Source: an uncultured Collinsella sp.
Lineage (GTDB): Bacteria > Actinomycetota > Coriobacteriia > Coriobacteriales > Coriobacteriaceae
Assembly: GCA_902468045.1 (NCBI GenBank)
Contig: CABQXG010000085.1
Span: forward strand, 1 to 6,247
Length of the DNA stretch: 6,247 nt
Direction: 5' to 3'
A program made the translations under genes and the position numbers. Of the stretch, positions 1-6,247 are shown in pieces (positions within the stretch are counted from its first letter, which is position 1; each line of letters opens with the position of its first letter). A model generated the notes under the pieces. The model made no database searches, had not been told where the DNA came from, and saw nothing but the letters and a program-made list of their open reading frames with translations.

Positions 1-1262
1 CCGCCGATGCCCTGCCGCCGGTGGTGGCGGAGCGTCGCGAGCGCTATCGGGCCGCCGGCATTGCGACCGACGAGGCCGAGCTTACGAGCGGTGTTGCCGG
101 CGAACAGGAGTGTGTGGATGCTGCCGTGGGCGGCTACAGCCGTGCGGTGCGTCGGCTGTACGGCCCTGGTACGCCGTGGGGTGAGGTTGCCGAGTGGCAG
201 ACAGCAACGATGGAGGAGCTTGAGCGCCAGCAGCGCATCAACGAGACGGCGAAGCATCGCGTGGTGGGACTCGTTATTGAGACACGCCCCGATGCCGTGA
301 CGCCACAGGCGCTCACGCTCATTCGTCGCCTGGGCTGCACCAAGATTCAGATGGGCATCCAAAGCCTTGACCAGCACCTGCTCGATATCAACGAGCGTCG
401 CATTTCGGTGGCGCAGATTGAACGGGCGTTTTCGCTTGCGCGCCTGTTTGGCTTTAAGATCCACGCGCATTTTATGCTTAACTTGCTGGGCGCCGCGCCC
501 GAGGGGGACAAGCTCGACTACGAACACTTTATGACCGAGGGCGCCTTTATGCCCGACGAGGTCAAGGTCTATCCGTGTGCGCTCATCGAGGGCTCGCGTC
601 TGGTGGGCTGCTATGAGCGCGGCGAGTGGCGTCCCTATACCGAGGAAGAGCTGCTCGATGTGCTGGCCGACGACATCGTGGTGACGCCGGCGTTCTGCCG
701 TATCAGTCGCATGATCCGCGACTTTAGTTCCGACGACATTATGGTGGGCAACAAGAAACCCAACCTGCGTCAGCTCGTTGAGAACCGCCTAGCTGCTCGG
801 GGTGACGGTGCGACGGTGCGCGAGATTCGCTATCGCGAGATCAGCACGGCGGGCGCCGACTTGGATGAGCTGACCCTTGACGAGGAGGTGGCGTACGAGA
901 CGCCGGTGACGCACGAGCGCTTTTTGCAGTGGGTGACGCCGCAGGGCAAGATCGCGGGCTTTTTGCGGTTGTCGCTGCCCGACCATTCGTTTGTTGCCGC
1001 GCATGCGGACGAGTTGCCGACGACGCCGGACGAGGCGATGATTCGCGAGGTGCACGTGTATGGCATGGCGGCACGCGTTGGTGATCAGGGCCAGGCGGCT
1101 CAGCACCATGGACTGGGTCGGTCGCTGGTGGAGCGTGCATGCCATATTGCTCGGGACGCGGGCTATACGCACATCAACGTGATCAGCGCAATTGGTACGC
1201 GCGAGTACTATCGTCACCTGGGTTTTTGCGACCATGGTCTCTATCTGCAAAAGGAGCTCTAG
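1..1262 (+). CDS. elp3: Elp3-like tRNA uridine-34 modification enzyme (radical SAM/GNAT), 5'-truncated by window edge
   Basis: The frame is open from the left edge (first full codon at base 3), so the start and the N-terminal radical SAM cysteine cluster lie outside the window; 419 residues are present. The rest of the radical SAM domain shows the Elp3 signatures ETRPD (279-293), GCTKIQMGIQS just after it, and KVYP. A linker with GNKKPNLRQL and REIRYREI follows. The C-terminal GNAT acetyltransferase domain carries REVHVYG, the acetyl-CoA loop QHHGLGRSL and the ending SAIGTREYYRHLGF. Elp3 family enzymes add a carboxymethyl-type group from acetyl-CoA to C5 of wobble uridine in tRNA; bacterial members work without the other Elongator subunits. 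The eukaryotic and archaeal linker usually reads CRDxRxREVG, whereas here the Cys position is Val, probably a clade trait. The next gene is directly coupled. The family call is very safe; the in vivo tRNA product is inferred. Confidence 0.93.
   Translation, partial: ADALPPVVAERRERYRAAGIATDEAELTSGVAGEQECVDAAVGGYSRAVRRLYGPGTPWGEVAEWQTATMEELERQQRINETAKHRVVGLVIETRPDAVTPQALTLIRRLGCTKIQMGIQSLDQHLLDINERRISVAQIERAFSLARLFGFKIHAHFMLNLLGAAPEGDKLDYEHFMTEGAFMPDEVKVYPCALIEGSRLVGCYERGEWRPYTEEELLDVLADDIVVTPAFCRISRMIRDFSSDDIMVGNKKPNLRQLVENRLAARGDGATVREIRYREISTAGADLDELTLDEEVAYETPVTHERFLQWVTPQGKIAGFLRLSLPDHSFVAAHADELPTTPDEAMIREVHVYGMAARVGDQGQAAQHHGLGRSLVERACHIARDAGYTHINVISAIGTREYYRHLGFCDHGLYLQKEL
1251..1256 (+). 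promoter_or_regulatory. Ribosome binding site of the spermidine-synthase-like gene, inside the end of elp3
   Basis: AAGGAG lies within the last codons of elp3 (Lys-Glu), six bases before the ATG at 1263. The elp3 stop TAG (1260-1262) directly abuts that ATG. This supports the ATG as the true start and suggests that ribosomes finishing elp3 re-initiate on the next gene. Confidence 0.8.
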
Positions 1263-2141
1263 ATGAACAAGCCAAGTGTTTCTGCCGGCGTCGTTGCCGG
1301 CGTTGCCCTGGGAGCCGCGGCGCTTGGTGCGGCCGCCGTTGCTGTTCGTGCTGCCTGTCTGCAGGTTGCGCGAACCCGCAATGGGTTGGCGCGTGTAAAG
1401 CGCGTGCACGATGAACGCGGCGATGAGATTCGCGTGTTGGTGCAAGGCGGCGTCTACCAAAGCGCAAGCTACGTTGGCGAGCGTTGGGCAGAGCCCATCT
1501 TTGCGTACTATCGTGCGTTTGACGATGTGTTTGAGGCCGAGGGCGCGATGCGTGACGCTTATGGTCACGGTATCGACCGCATGCTTATGATGGGCGGTGG
1601 TGGGTTTGCCTATCCCAAGTTCGCGCTGATGTCGCACGAGGGCTTGCGCATGGACGTCATCGAGTATGACGGAGAGATTACGCGCCTGGCGCGCCGCTGG
1701 TTCTACCTAGACGAGCTGGAGCGCGCGGCGGGCGATCGCCTGCGGGTGATAACCGCTGAGGCTCGCTCGTATCTGGGTGTGACGAGCGTGGGCCATCGTC
1801 GCTACGACGTGGTCGTGAGCGATTGCTTTGGCGGTGCCGAGCCCGTGCGCGAGCTGGCGACCGTTGAGGCGTTGCGTCTAGTGCGGGGCGGCCTGAACCC
1901 CGGGGGTATCTACGTGGCCAATATCGTGAGCGCAAACGAGGGGAGCGATGTGACGTTCCTGCGCGATTGCGTTGCCACGGCACTCGAGGTGTTCGCTCGC
2001 GCCTGGGTGGTGCCTTGTGGCGATACGGAGTTCGGCGGCGAGGAGAATTATCTACTCATCGCCAGCGACGGCGACTACGCCTTTGCCGAAGCTGTGCCCT
2101 TCGACACCGACTTCCTCGGCACCGTCCTTCACGACAAGTAA
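1263..2141 (+). CDS. Membrane-anchored spermidine synthase-like protein (Rossmann SAM-binding fold)
   Basis: This 292-residue protein starts at ATG directly after the elp3 stop, with a good ribosome site. Residues about 6-32 form an Ala/Gly/Val-rich hydrophobic segment, probably a single N-terminal membrane anchor (or an uncleaved signal) with a basic stretch after it. The body matches the spermidine synthase/methyltransferase fold: QGGVYQSASYV (61-71), glycine loop MLMMGGGGFAYPK (107-119), acidic strand end DVIEYD (131-136) expected to bind the SAM ribose, a GDRLRVITAEARSYL stretch (157-171), and YDVVVSDCFGG (181-191). True aminopropyltransferases carry a catalytic Asp in a D-x-x-D-P type motif after this last strand; here it reads SDCFGGAEP, so polyamine synthesis is doubtful. 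It could be a methyltransferase or a non-catalytic relative. The substrate is unknown. Coupling to elp3 suggests shared expression, not necessarily shared chemistry. Confidence 0.8.
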   Translation: MNKPSVSAGVVAGVALGAAALGAAAVAVRAACLQVARTRNGLARVKRVHDERGDEIRVLVQGGVYQSASYVGERWAEPIFAYYRAFDDVFEAEGAMRDAYGHGIDRMLMMGGGGFAYPKFALMSHEGLRMDVIEYDGEITRLARRWFYLDELERAAGDRLRVITAEARSYLGVTSVGHRRYDVVVSDCFGGAEPVRELATVEALRLVRGGLNPGGIYVANIVSANEGSDVTFLRDCVATALEVFARAWVVPCGDTEFGGEENYLLIASDGDYAFAEAVPFDTDFLGTVLHDK

Positions 2142-2167
2142 GTCTCCCCGTCCCAAAAAGACTGGTC

Positions 2168-4612
2168 TTAGGCGTGGTCGCGCCAGCTGCGGACACGCTG
2201 CTTCATGCCTTCGATGTCGAGCACACCTTCGGCGAAGCCTTTGCGCACGAGCTCTTCGGGAACAAACTCGTCGTACCGATCAAAGTAAGGTACCTCGCCG
2301 GGATAGACGAGCTCGATGGGGTCGAAGTCCTTTTCGGCCTCGGCTGCGAGCACCTCAAAGAACGTCTCCTTGTCGGCCTTCATCTTGAACTGCATAAAGT
2401 ATGGACGCGACGGATCGAGCCCGCGAAGGCCCAGCTTTGCGGCGCATTTAATCTTAAGCAAGCGCTCGAGCGCCAAAAAGGCGTAGCTGCCCAGCCAGGG
2501 GAAGAGCACCCAGGTGTCGCCGCCCAGGTTAATGAGCGGCTTGGCCCCCGCGCCCGAAATCTCGGCCGTATGGCGAGCCTGTGCAAGACGTGCCCGTGCG
2601 TTGCCCATGAGATACGGATATGCCGCATGCTCGTTGAGCGCTTTGCGCATGCGCTCGAGTACATGCGTATTGATGTCTCCGGGGCAGTCGCCAAAGTAGG
2701 CCGGCACCCGGCCCTTGACCTGCGTGGCAAAGACAGTGTGGCGCTTCCAGTCCACTTCCTCGACAATCCAGCAGTGTCCGGCGATGGCGATGCGCTCACC
2801 GGGCGGGGGCGGATTGACGATCGTGCCCAGCTCGGCCGACTCGCTGCGAACGGTGAACTCCTCGTTTTCCTGGAACACGGCGTAGAACTTAAAGTTGTTG
2901 ATGATGCGCTCGCCCGCGAGACCCACGATCAGCCCGCCGCCCTCGGTGACCTGGATGTGGTCGATCTTGATGAGGTGGCGCAGCAGTACGCGATAGTCAT
3001 CGGCTGAGACGCGGTGGAAATAACTGAGCGTGAGCACGCGTTGGGCAAGTTCGGCCGGCGTGAGCTCGCCGGTGCTGGCGAGGGTCGACATAGTCTGGTG
3101 ATAGAGCAGACTGTAGGGGAGTCGATCGAGCTCGGGCGGCTCGACCCACTTTTCCTCGCGATAGAGTTGTACGAGCGCGATACCCTGCAGGAGCTTCCAG
3201 GGAATGGTTTCGGGCATCATCGTGCGCGGCTCGGGTTCTTCCTCGCGCATGACAAACCACATCTCGGGCGGAAGGTCGCGACGGCCTGTGCGCCCCATGC
3301 GCTGCAAAAAGGAGCTGACGGTAAACGGCGCGTCAATCTGGAAGGCGCGCTCCAGGCGGCCGATATCGATACCGAGCTCCAGCGTAGAGGTGGTGACGGT
3401 TGTCTGCGCCTGCTCCTCGTCGCGCATGAGCTCCTCGGCCGTCTCGCGCAGCGATGCCGAAAGATTGCCGTGATGGATGAGAAAGCGGTCGGGCTCGTGT
3501 CGACTTTCGCAGTAGCTGCGCAGCATGGAGCACACGGCCTCTGCCTCCTCGCGCGAGTTGGCAAAGACCAGGCACTTGCGGCCGCGCGTATGCTCAAAGA
3601 TATAGCCCATACCGGGGTCGGCGTTGTCGGGCGCCGTGTCGGTGGGGTTGAGAAGCGCCTGTTCGGGTGCTCGGGGGATGTCGACTTCGCCCTCGGGGGC
3701 CGACGAAGTGCGGCGATCCCTGGAGGTAGCCTTGTCCCGTGCCCGCTCACGACGTTGACGTCGCTCCTCTTGTGTGAGCTGTCCGCTGTGACGCATGTCT
3801 TGGGCGCCGGCGGGCAGTGCCGCGGGTGCCGCTGCCTCAATGCGCTCGCACGCAAGCACTTCGGCCTCTTGAGGGCCCGTGCTCTCGAATCCTCGTTGCT
3901 GCGCCTGGGGACCCGAGTTGTAGAAGTGCTCCATGGAGATACGCCACACGCGGCGCGGTTCCTCAAAACGGGGGATAACGCAGTCTCGTCCCGTTCCCTG
4001 CGACAGGAAGGCACCCGTGCGTTCCGGGTCCCCGATGGTGGCCGAAAGACCAATGCGGCGGGGCTGCACGCCTGCCATGCGCGAGAGGCGCTCGATAAGA
4101 CAGAGCGTCTGCCCGCCGCGGTCGCCGCGCATGAGCGAATGAACCTCGTCGATGACGACGTAGCGCAGGTCGCAAAACATGCGCGGGATCGCCATGTGCT
4201 TATGGATCAGGAGCGCCTCGAGCGATTCGGGCGTAATCTGAAGGATACCACTCGGCTTTTTGATGAGTTTGGCCTTGTGTGATTGCGAGACATCGCCATG
4301 CCAGTGCCAGACGGGGATATCGGCTTCTTCGCACAGGTCGTTGAGGCGGACGAATTGGTCGTTGATGAGCGCCTTGAGGGGGCCAATGTAGAGGGCGCCC
4401 ACGCTTGCGGGTGGGTTCTCCCAAAACTCGGTCAGGATGGGAAAGAAGGCTGCCTCGGTTTTGCCGGAAGCCGTGGATGCCGTCAGGAGCACATTGTCCT
4501 GCGAGTTAAAGATGGCATCTGCCGCCGCAACCTGGATGGAGCGCAGGCTCTCCCAATCGTGGGAGTAGATGAAGTCTTGGATAAACGGGGCGTAGCGGTC
4601 AAAGGCGTTCAC
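2168..4612 (-). CDS. Lhr-like DEVH-box superfamily 2 helicase, BrxHI-like
   Basis: This 814-residue ATP-dependent nucleic-acid helicase starts at GTG 4612, chosen because a near-perfect ribosome site precedes it; an upstream in-frame ATG at 4642 lacks one and adds only ten residues. Helicase motifs appear in order: motif I TASTASGKTE (residues 44-53), Ia IGPLKALINDQ, Ib ITPESLEALL, II DEVH (155-158), III SAT (190-192), IV CLVFANS (347-353), V STLELGIDIG (409-418) and VI QRMGRTGRR (437-445). Every catalytic motif is intact. Residues about 230-335, between the two RecA lobes, are a low-complexity Arg/Glu/Ala/Pro-rich insert. After the second lobe comes a winged-helix-like stretch, then a beta-rich Lhr-type region (PPPPGERIAIAGHCWIVEEVD, about 600-620, split here as two parts: PPPPGERIAIAG and HCWIVEEVD). 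It is the last gene of the minus-strand group, after the BrxD-like ATPase. Lhr-type helicases translocate 3' to 5' on single-stranded nucleic acid. BrxHI in type 2 BREX is the closest named defence relative; orthology to it is inferred. Confidence 0.88.
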   Translation of the reverse strand: MNAFDRYAPFIQDFIYSHDWESLRSIQVAAADAIFNSQDNVLLTASTASGKTEAAFFPILTEFWENPPASVGALYIGPLKALINDQFVRLNDLCEEADIPVWHWHGDVSQSHKAKLIKKPSGILQITPESLEALLIHKHMAIPRMFCDLRYVVIDEVHSLMRGDRGGQTLCLIERLSRMAGVQPRRIGLSATIGDPERTGAFLSQGTGRDCVIPRFEEPRRVWRISMEHFYNSGPQAQQRGFESTGPQEAEVLACERIEAAAPAALPAGAQDMRHSGQLTQEERRQRRERARDKATSRDRRTSSAPEGEVDIPRAPEQALLNPTDTAPDNADPGMGYIFEHTRGRKCLVFANSREEAEAVCSMLRSYCESRHEPDRFLIHHGNLSASLRETAEELMRDEEQAQTTVTTSTLELGIDIGRLERAFQIDAPFTVSSFLQRMGRTGRRDLPPEMWFVMREEEPEPRTMMPETIPWKLLQGIALVQLYREEKWVEPPELDRLPYSLLYHQTMSTLASTGELTPAELAQRVLTLSYFHRVSADDYRVLLRHLIKIDHIQVTEGGGLIVGLAGERIINNFKFYAVFQENEEFTVRSESAELGTIVNPPPPGERIAIAGHCWIVEEVDWKRHTVFATQVKGRVPAYFGDCPGDINTHVLERMRKALNEHAAYPYLMGNARARLAQARHTAEISGAGAKPLINLGGDTWVLFPWLGSYAFLALERLLKIKCAAKLGLRGLDPSRPYFMQFKMKADKETFFEVLAAEAEKDFDPIELVYPGEVPYFDRYDEFVPEELVRKGFAEGVLDIEGMKQRVRSWRDHA

Positions 4613-4616
4613 GAGG

Positions 4617-4625
4617 CCTCCTTTC
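4617..4625 (-). promoter_or_regulatory. Ribosome binding site of the helicase, fixes the GTG start
   Basis: On the minus strand GAAAGGAGG lies four bases before GTG at 4612-4610. This nearly full anti-16S match argues for the GTG start rather than the upstream ATG at 4642. It also shows that the helicase can be translated independently of the ATPase gene. Confidence 0.8.
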
Positions 4626-4693
4626 AAAAGCGAATCTCTCAACGCGGCGGGCAGTGGCTTGCTGCATTACCGCTTCAACGTTTGCCCAGATAA

Positions 4694-4730
4694 AACCTAC
4701 CAAAATAAACCTGTCCCTTTTTGGCAGGTT
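4694..4730 (-). promoter_or_regulatory. Two alternative hairpins sharing one arm in the ATPase-helicase gap
   Basis: The shared arm AACCTGCC (4730-4723) can pair with the near arm GGACAGGTT (4716-4708) or with a second copy, GGTAGGTT (4701-4694). The second pairing gives eight pairs including one G-U wobble, with a 21-base loop, and is followed by another short T run (TTTATC). The two structures exclude each other, and the shared arm lies within the footprint of a ribosome stopping at the ATPase TAA. This geometry suits attenuation or an RNA processing site; function is inferred from base pairing only. The rest of the gap (4613-4693) shows only the helicase ribosome site and no convincing promoter. 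Confidence 0.4.
4702..4730 (-). terminator. Hairpin plus T-rich run at the end of the ATPase gene, weak terminator or attenuator
   Basis: Reading the minus strand, AACCTGCC (4730-4723) pairs with GGACAGGTT (4716-4708): eight pairs with one bulged A and a six-base A-rich loop. TTTATTTT follows directly, counting the last stem bases. The 5' arm overlaps the ATPase stop codon TAA (4731-4729). It looks like a leaky intrinsic terminator that could lower helicase transcription relative to the ATPase. The U tract is interrupted by an A, so full termination is doubtful. Confidence 0.45.
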
Positions 4731-6033
4731 AGATGGTGAATTCGGCGAAGTTACGGTCGCCGCCTGCGGTGCCGGTGTCGCCTGTTGCTGCTGCCGGCGC
4801 CAGCGCGTCGCCGCCGACGCTTTGCAGCAGCTTGGCTACGTTGGCGTCGGGGTTCTGGCATAGGATGTCGAGCAGCTCGATAAAGTCGCGAATGACTTCA
4901 CGCGGCGTCAGATGTGTGTCGGCTCCCACACGACCGAACTCGATCTTGAGGAAGTCCACCAAGTCGTTCTCGGTAAGCGTGGGCGTCCAGCCAAAGTAGC
5001 CGGCGTGAATTTGCATGAGTTTTTCGATCAGCACCAGCAGCTCCTCGTAGGTGAGTGGCTGCAGACGGATGATGGGCGCGAGCATGTCCTTAAGGTCCTC
5101 GCGTGCAAAGCGGCCTTGAGCGAGTCGGCTGCGCAGGGCCTCGTAGGAGAACACGCCGCGGCGGCGGTCTTCGATGGAGGTTGGCGTGCCGCCCATGATC
5201 ATGCCCAGGTACTGCGCCTTGCCCTGGAGTGTGTCGTTGTACATGGTCAGGATCTTCTCGTAGTTGTACTGGCGCGTGATGGCGTTGGGAATCTTATACA
5301 GATTCACGAGCTCGTCGATGAGCACCAGCATGCCCTTGTATCCGCTGCAGACCAAAAAGCGTGCAATGAGCTTAACGTAGTCGTACCAGTCGTCATCGCT
5401 GATGATGGTCGAGGAGTCCAGCTCAGCGCGTGCCTCGCTCTTGGTGCGGTACTCGCCGCGAATCCATTTGGTCACGCGACTCATAGCTTCTTCGTCGCCC
5501 TCCGAGACAGCCATGCGATAGCGGCGGAGCATGCGGGCGAAGTCGAAGCCGTGGACCATTTCCTCGAGCGGGGCCAGTTGGGCACTGACGACCGACTCGT
5601 CGACGTCGGAGCACGAGGCGACCCAGCGATCCAAAATAAGGTTGAGCGCACCGCCCTCGGGGCGCGTCTTGGTCGATATATTGCGGATGAGCTCGCGGTA
5701 GGTGGCAAGGCCCTGTCCCTGACCGCCCTGCAGACGGCGCTCGGGCGACAGGTCGGCATCAGCGACGACGAATCCCTCGCCCATGGCGTGCGTGCGGATG
5801 GTCTGGAGCAAAAAGCTCTTGCCGGCGCCGTAGCGACCGACTAAAAAACGGAAGCTTGCGCCGCCATCGGCGATGAGACTCAGATCGGTAAGCAGGGCGC
5901 GGATCTCGACCTCGCGCCCTACGGTGATGTAAGGAAGGCCGATGCGCGGGACCACGCCGCCCTTGAGCGAGTTAAGGATAACGGCGGCGACGCGTTTGGG
6001 TACACGGGGCGCTGCGGATGCGGTATCACTCAT
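4729..6033 (-). CDS. P-loop ATPase of the DUF2791/BrxD type
   Basis: This 434-residue cytoplasmic protein has a conserved front (SLKGGVVPRIGLPYITVGRE, residues 22-41) typical of the BREX-associated BrxD/DUF2791 ATP-binding family. Walker A is GRYGAGKS (66-73, Lys72). Next comes a VVADADLSPERR strand (89-100) typical of the family. Walker B is MLVLIDE (235-241, Asp240 and Glu241). MIMGGTP (279-285) sits where a sensor strand is expected, and RSRLAQGRF (301-309) offers candidate arginine-finger residues. The C-terminal 30 residues are Ala/Gly/Thr-rich and probably disordered. The length suits the family. The ATG lies inside the end of the upstream TerB-C gene (8-base overlap), with a modest GAGAGG ribosome site at 6050-6045, so translation is probably coupled. 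BrxD works with the BrxHI helicase in type 2 BREX; here the same pairing occurs with the helicase downstream. An AAA+/STAND-like regulatory ATPase role is inferred. Confidence 0.85.
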   Translation of the reverse strand: MSDTASAAPRVPKRVAAVILNSLKGGVVPRIGLPYITVGREVEIRALLTDLSLIADGGASFRFLVGRYGAGKSFLLQTIRTHAMGEGFVVADADLSPERRLQGGQGQGLATYRELIRNISTKTRPEGGALNLILDRWVASCSDVDESVVSAQLAPLEEMVHGFDFARMLRRYRMAVSEGDEEAMSRVTKWIRGEYRTKSEARAELDSSTIISDDDWYDYVKLIARFLVCSGYKGMLVLIDELVNLYKIPNAITRQYNYEKILTMYNDTLQGKAQYLGMIMGGTPTSIEDRRRGVFSYEALRSRLAQGRFAREDLKDMLAPIIRLQPLTYEELLVLIEKLMQIHAGYFGWTPTLTENDLVDFLKIEFGRVGADTHLTPREVIRDFIELLDILCQNPDANVAKLLQSVGGDALAPAAATGDTGTAGGDRNFAEFTI

Positions 6034-6247
6034 GGTCTAGGTATCCTCTCACGTCTGCTTTGTAGTCCTCGATAATCTGCGGCCCTGCCGCGCTAAATTC
6101 AATTACGGTGTCACCCACCAGGTCAAAGAGCGCCTCGTTGATGCTATCGACGAGCATGTCCTCGCTCTGTCCCGAGTGCGCCACTGCCGATGTCGCTTGC
6201 GCTGCGTTTTGCTCGAGCAGTGCGCGAAGGAAGGCATCTGCGGCGGG
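6026..6247 (-). CDS. C-terminal end of a TerB-C domain protein (probable TerB-N/TerB-C), cut by window edge
   Basis: A minus-strand frame is open from the right edge to TGA at 6028-6026 and encodes the last 73 residues of a protein. It uses the same codon style as the ATPase and its stop overlaps the ATPase start by 8 bases, so it is a real upstream operon gene and not chance reading. The sequence SINEALFDLVGDTVIEF followed by IIEDYKADVRGYL resembles the end of TerB-C domains, where an asparagine-containing IN-x-x-x-x-D helix, a (G)D-x-x-IE strand and a final EDY helix recur. TerB-C domains usually follow TerB-N and TerB domains in one long protein linked to ATPases and helicases in predicted stress or defence loci. 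The call rests on a short tail recalled by pattern; it could be another domain with a similar end. Confidence 0.6.
   Translation of the reverse strand, partial: PAADAFLRALLEQNAAQATSAVAHSGQSEDMLVDSINEALFDLVGDTVIEFSAAGPQIIEDYKADVRGYLDHE

Noticed and set aside
789..1637. Minus-strand open frame of 282 codons across the elp3 and spermidine-synthase-like junction
   Set aside because: It is antisense to two well-supported, tightly coupled genes, and its sequence shows no domain signature.
2141..2170. Possible bidirectional terminator between the convergent genes
   Set aside because: The only pairings are AGTCT with AGACT (five pairs, no T tract on the plus side) and a four-pair AAGA/TCTT stem before five T on the minus side. 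Both are too weak to call; readthrough between the convergent transcripts is possible.
1967..3007. Plus-strand open frame of 346 codons spanning the convergent stop codons
   Set aside because: It overlaps the end of the spermidine-synthase-like gene in another frame and then runs antisense to the helicase; its composition is that of a shadow frame with no motif.
3014..4282. Long plus-strand open frame of 422 codons opposite the helicase
   Set aside because: It is antisense to a gene with all SF2 motifs intact and has no recognisable domain; long antisense frames are expected in GC-rich coding DNA.
4912..5844. Plus-strand open frame of 310 codons opposite the ATPase
   Set aside because: It is antisense to clear Walker A and Walker B coding sequence, with His/Val/Leu-rich shadow composition and no ribosome site evident.
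2168..6247. A complete BREX system
   Set aside because: Only BrxD-like and BrxHI-like genes are seen. No pglX methylase, pglZ phosphatase or brxC is present in the window, so naming it BREX would overstate the evidence.

Overview
The window is dense, GC-rich bacterial DNA with two convergent gene groups and almost no spare sequence. Third-position GC bias, frequent strong AAGGAGG-type ribosome sites, one GTG start and the protein styles fit a high-GC actinobacterium. A gut Coriobacteriia such as Collinsella or a relative is my best guess, but it is inferred from style and not proven. I see no tRNA, rRNA, CRISPR array, transposase or attachment site.

Left, plus strand (1-2141): the C-terminal part of a bacterial Elp3 (radical SAM plus GNAT acetyltransferase, tRNA wobble-uridine modification). 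The next gene begins at the base after the Elp3 stop codon. It encodes a membrane-anchored spermidine-synthase-like protein with a Rossmann SAM-binding fold but without the usual aminopropyltransferase catalytic signature. The two are probably one translationally coupled unit. The enzymatic link between them is unknown.

Right, minus strand (6247 down to 2168): three genes in the order TerB-C-type protein (only its last 73 residues are present), P-loop ATPase of the DUF2791/BrxD type, and Lhr-like DEVH-box superfamily 2 helicase. The first two overlap by 8 bases. The last two are separated by 116 bases that hold two alternative hairpins sharing one arm, and that arm overlaps the ATPase stop codon. 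BrxD and BrxHI, the ATPase and Lhr helicase of type 2 BREX phage defence, resemble the second and third genes. Here they sit with a TerB-C protein, and no pglX methylase or pglZ gene is visible. This is the most interesting content: a probable Ter-linked DNA-processing or defence module. TerB-C may act as sensor or scaffold, the ATPase as regulatory motor and the helicase as DNA effector. Those roles are inferred.

The two groups converge with only 26 bases between their stop codons (2142-2167), and no convincing terminator lies there.
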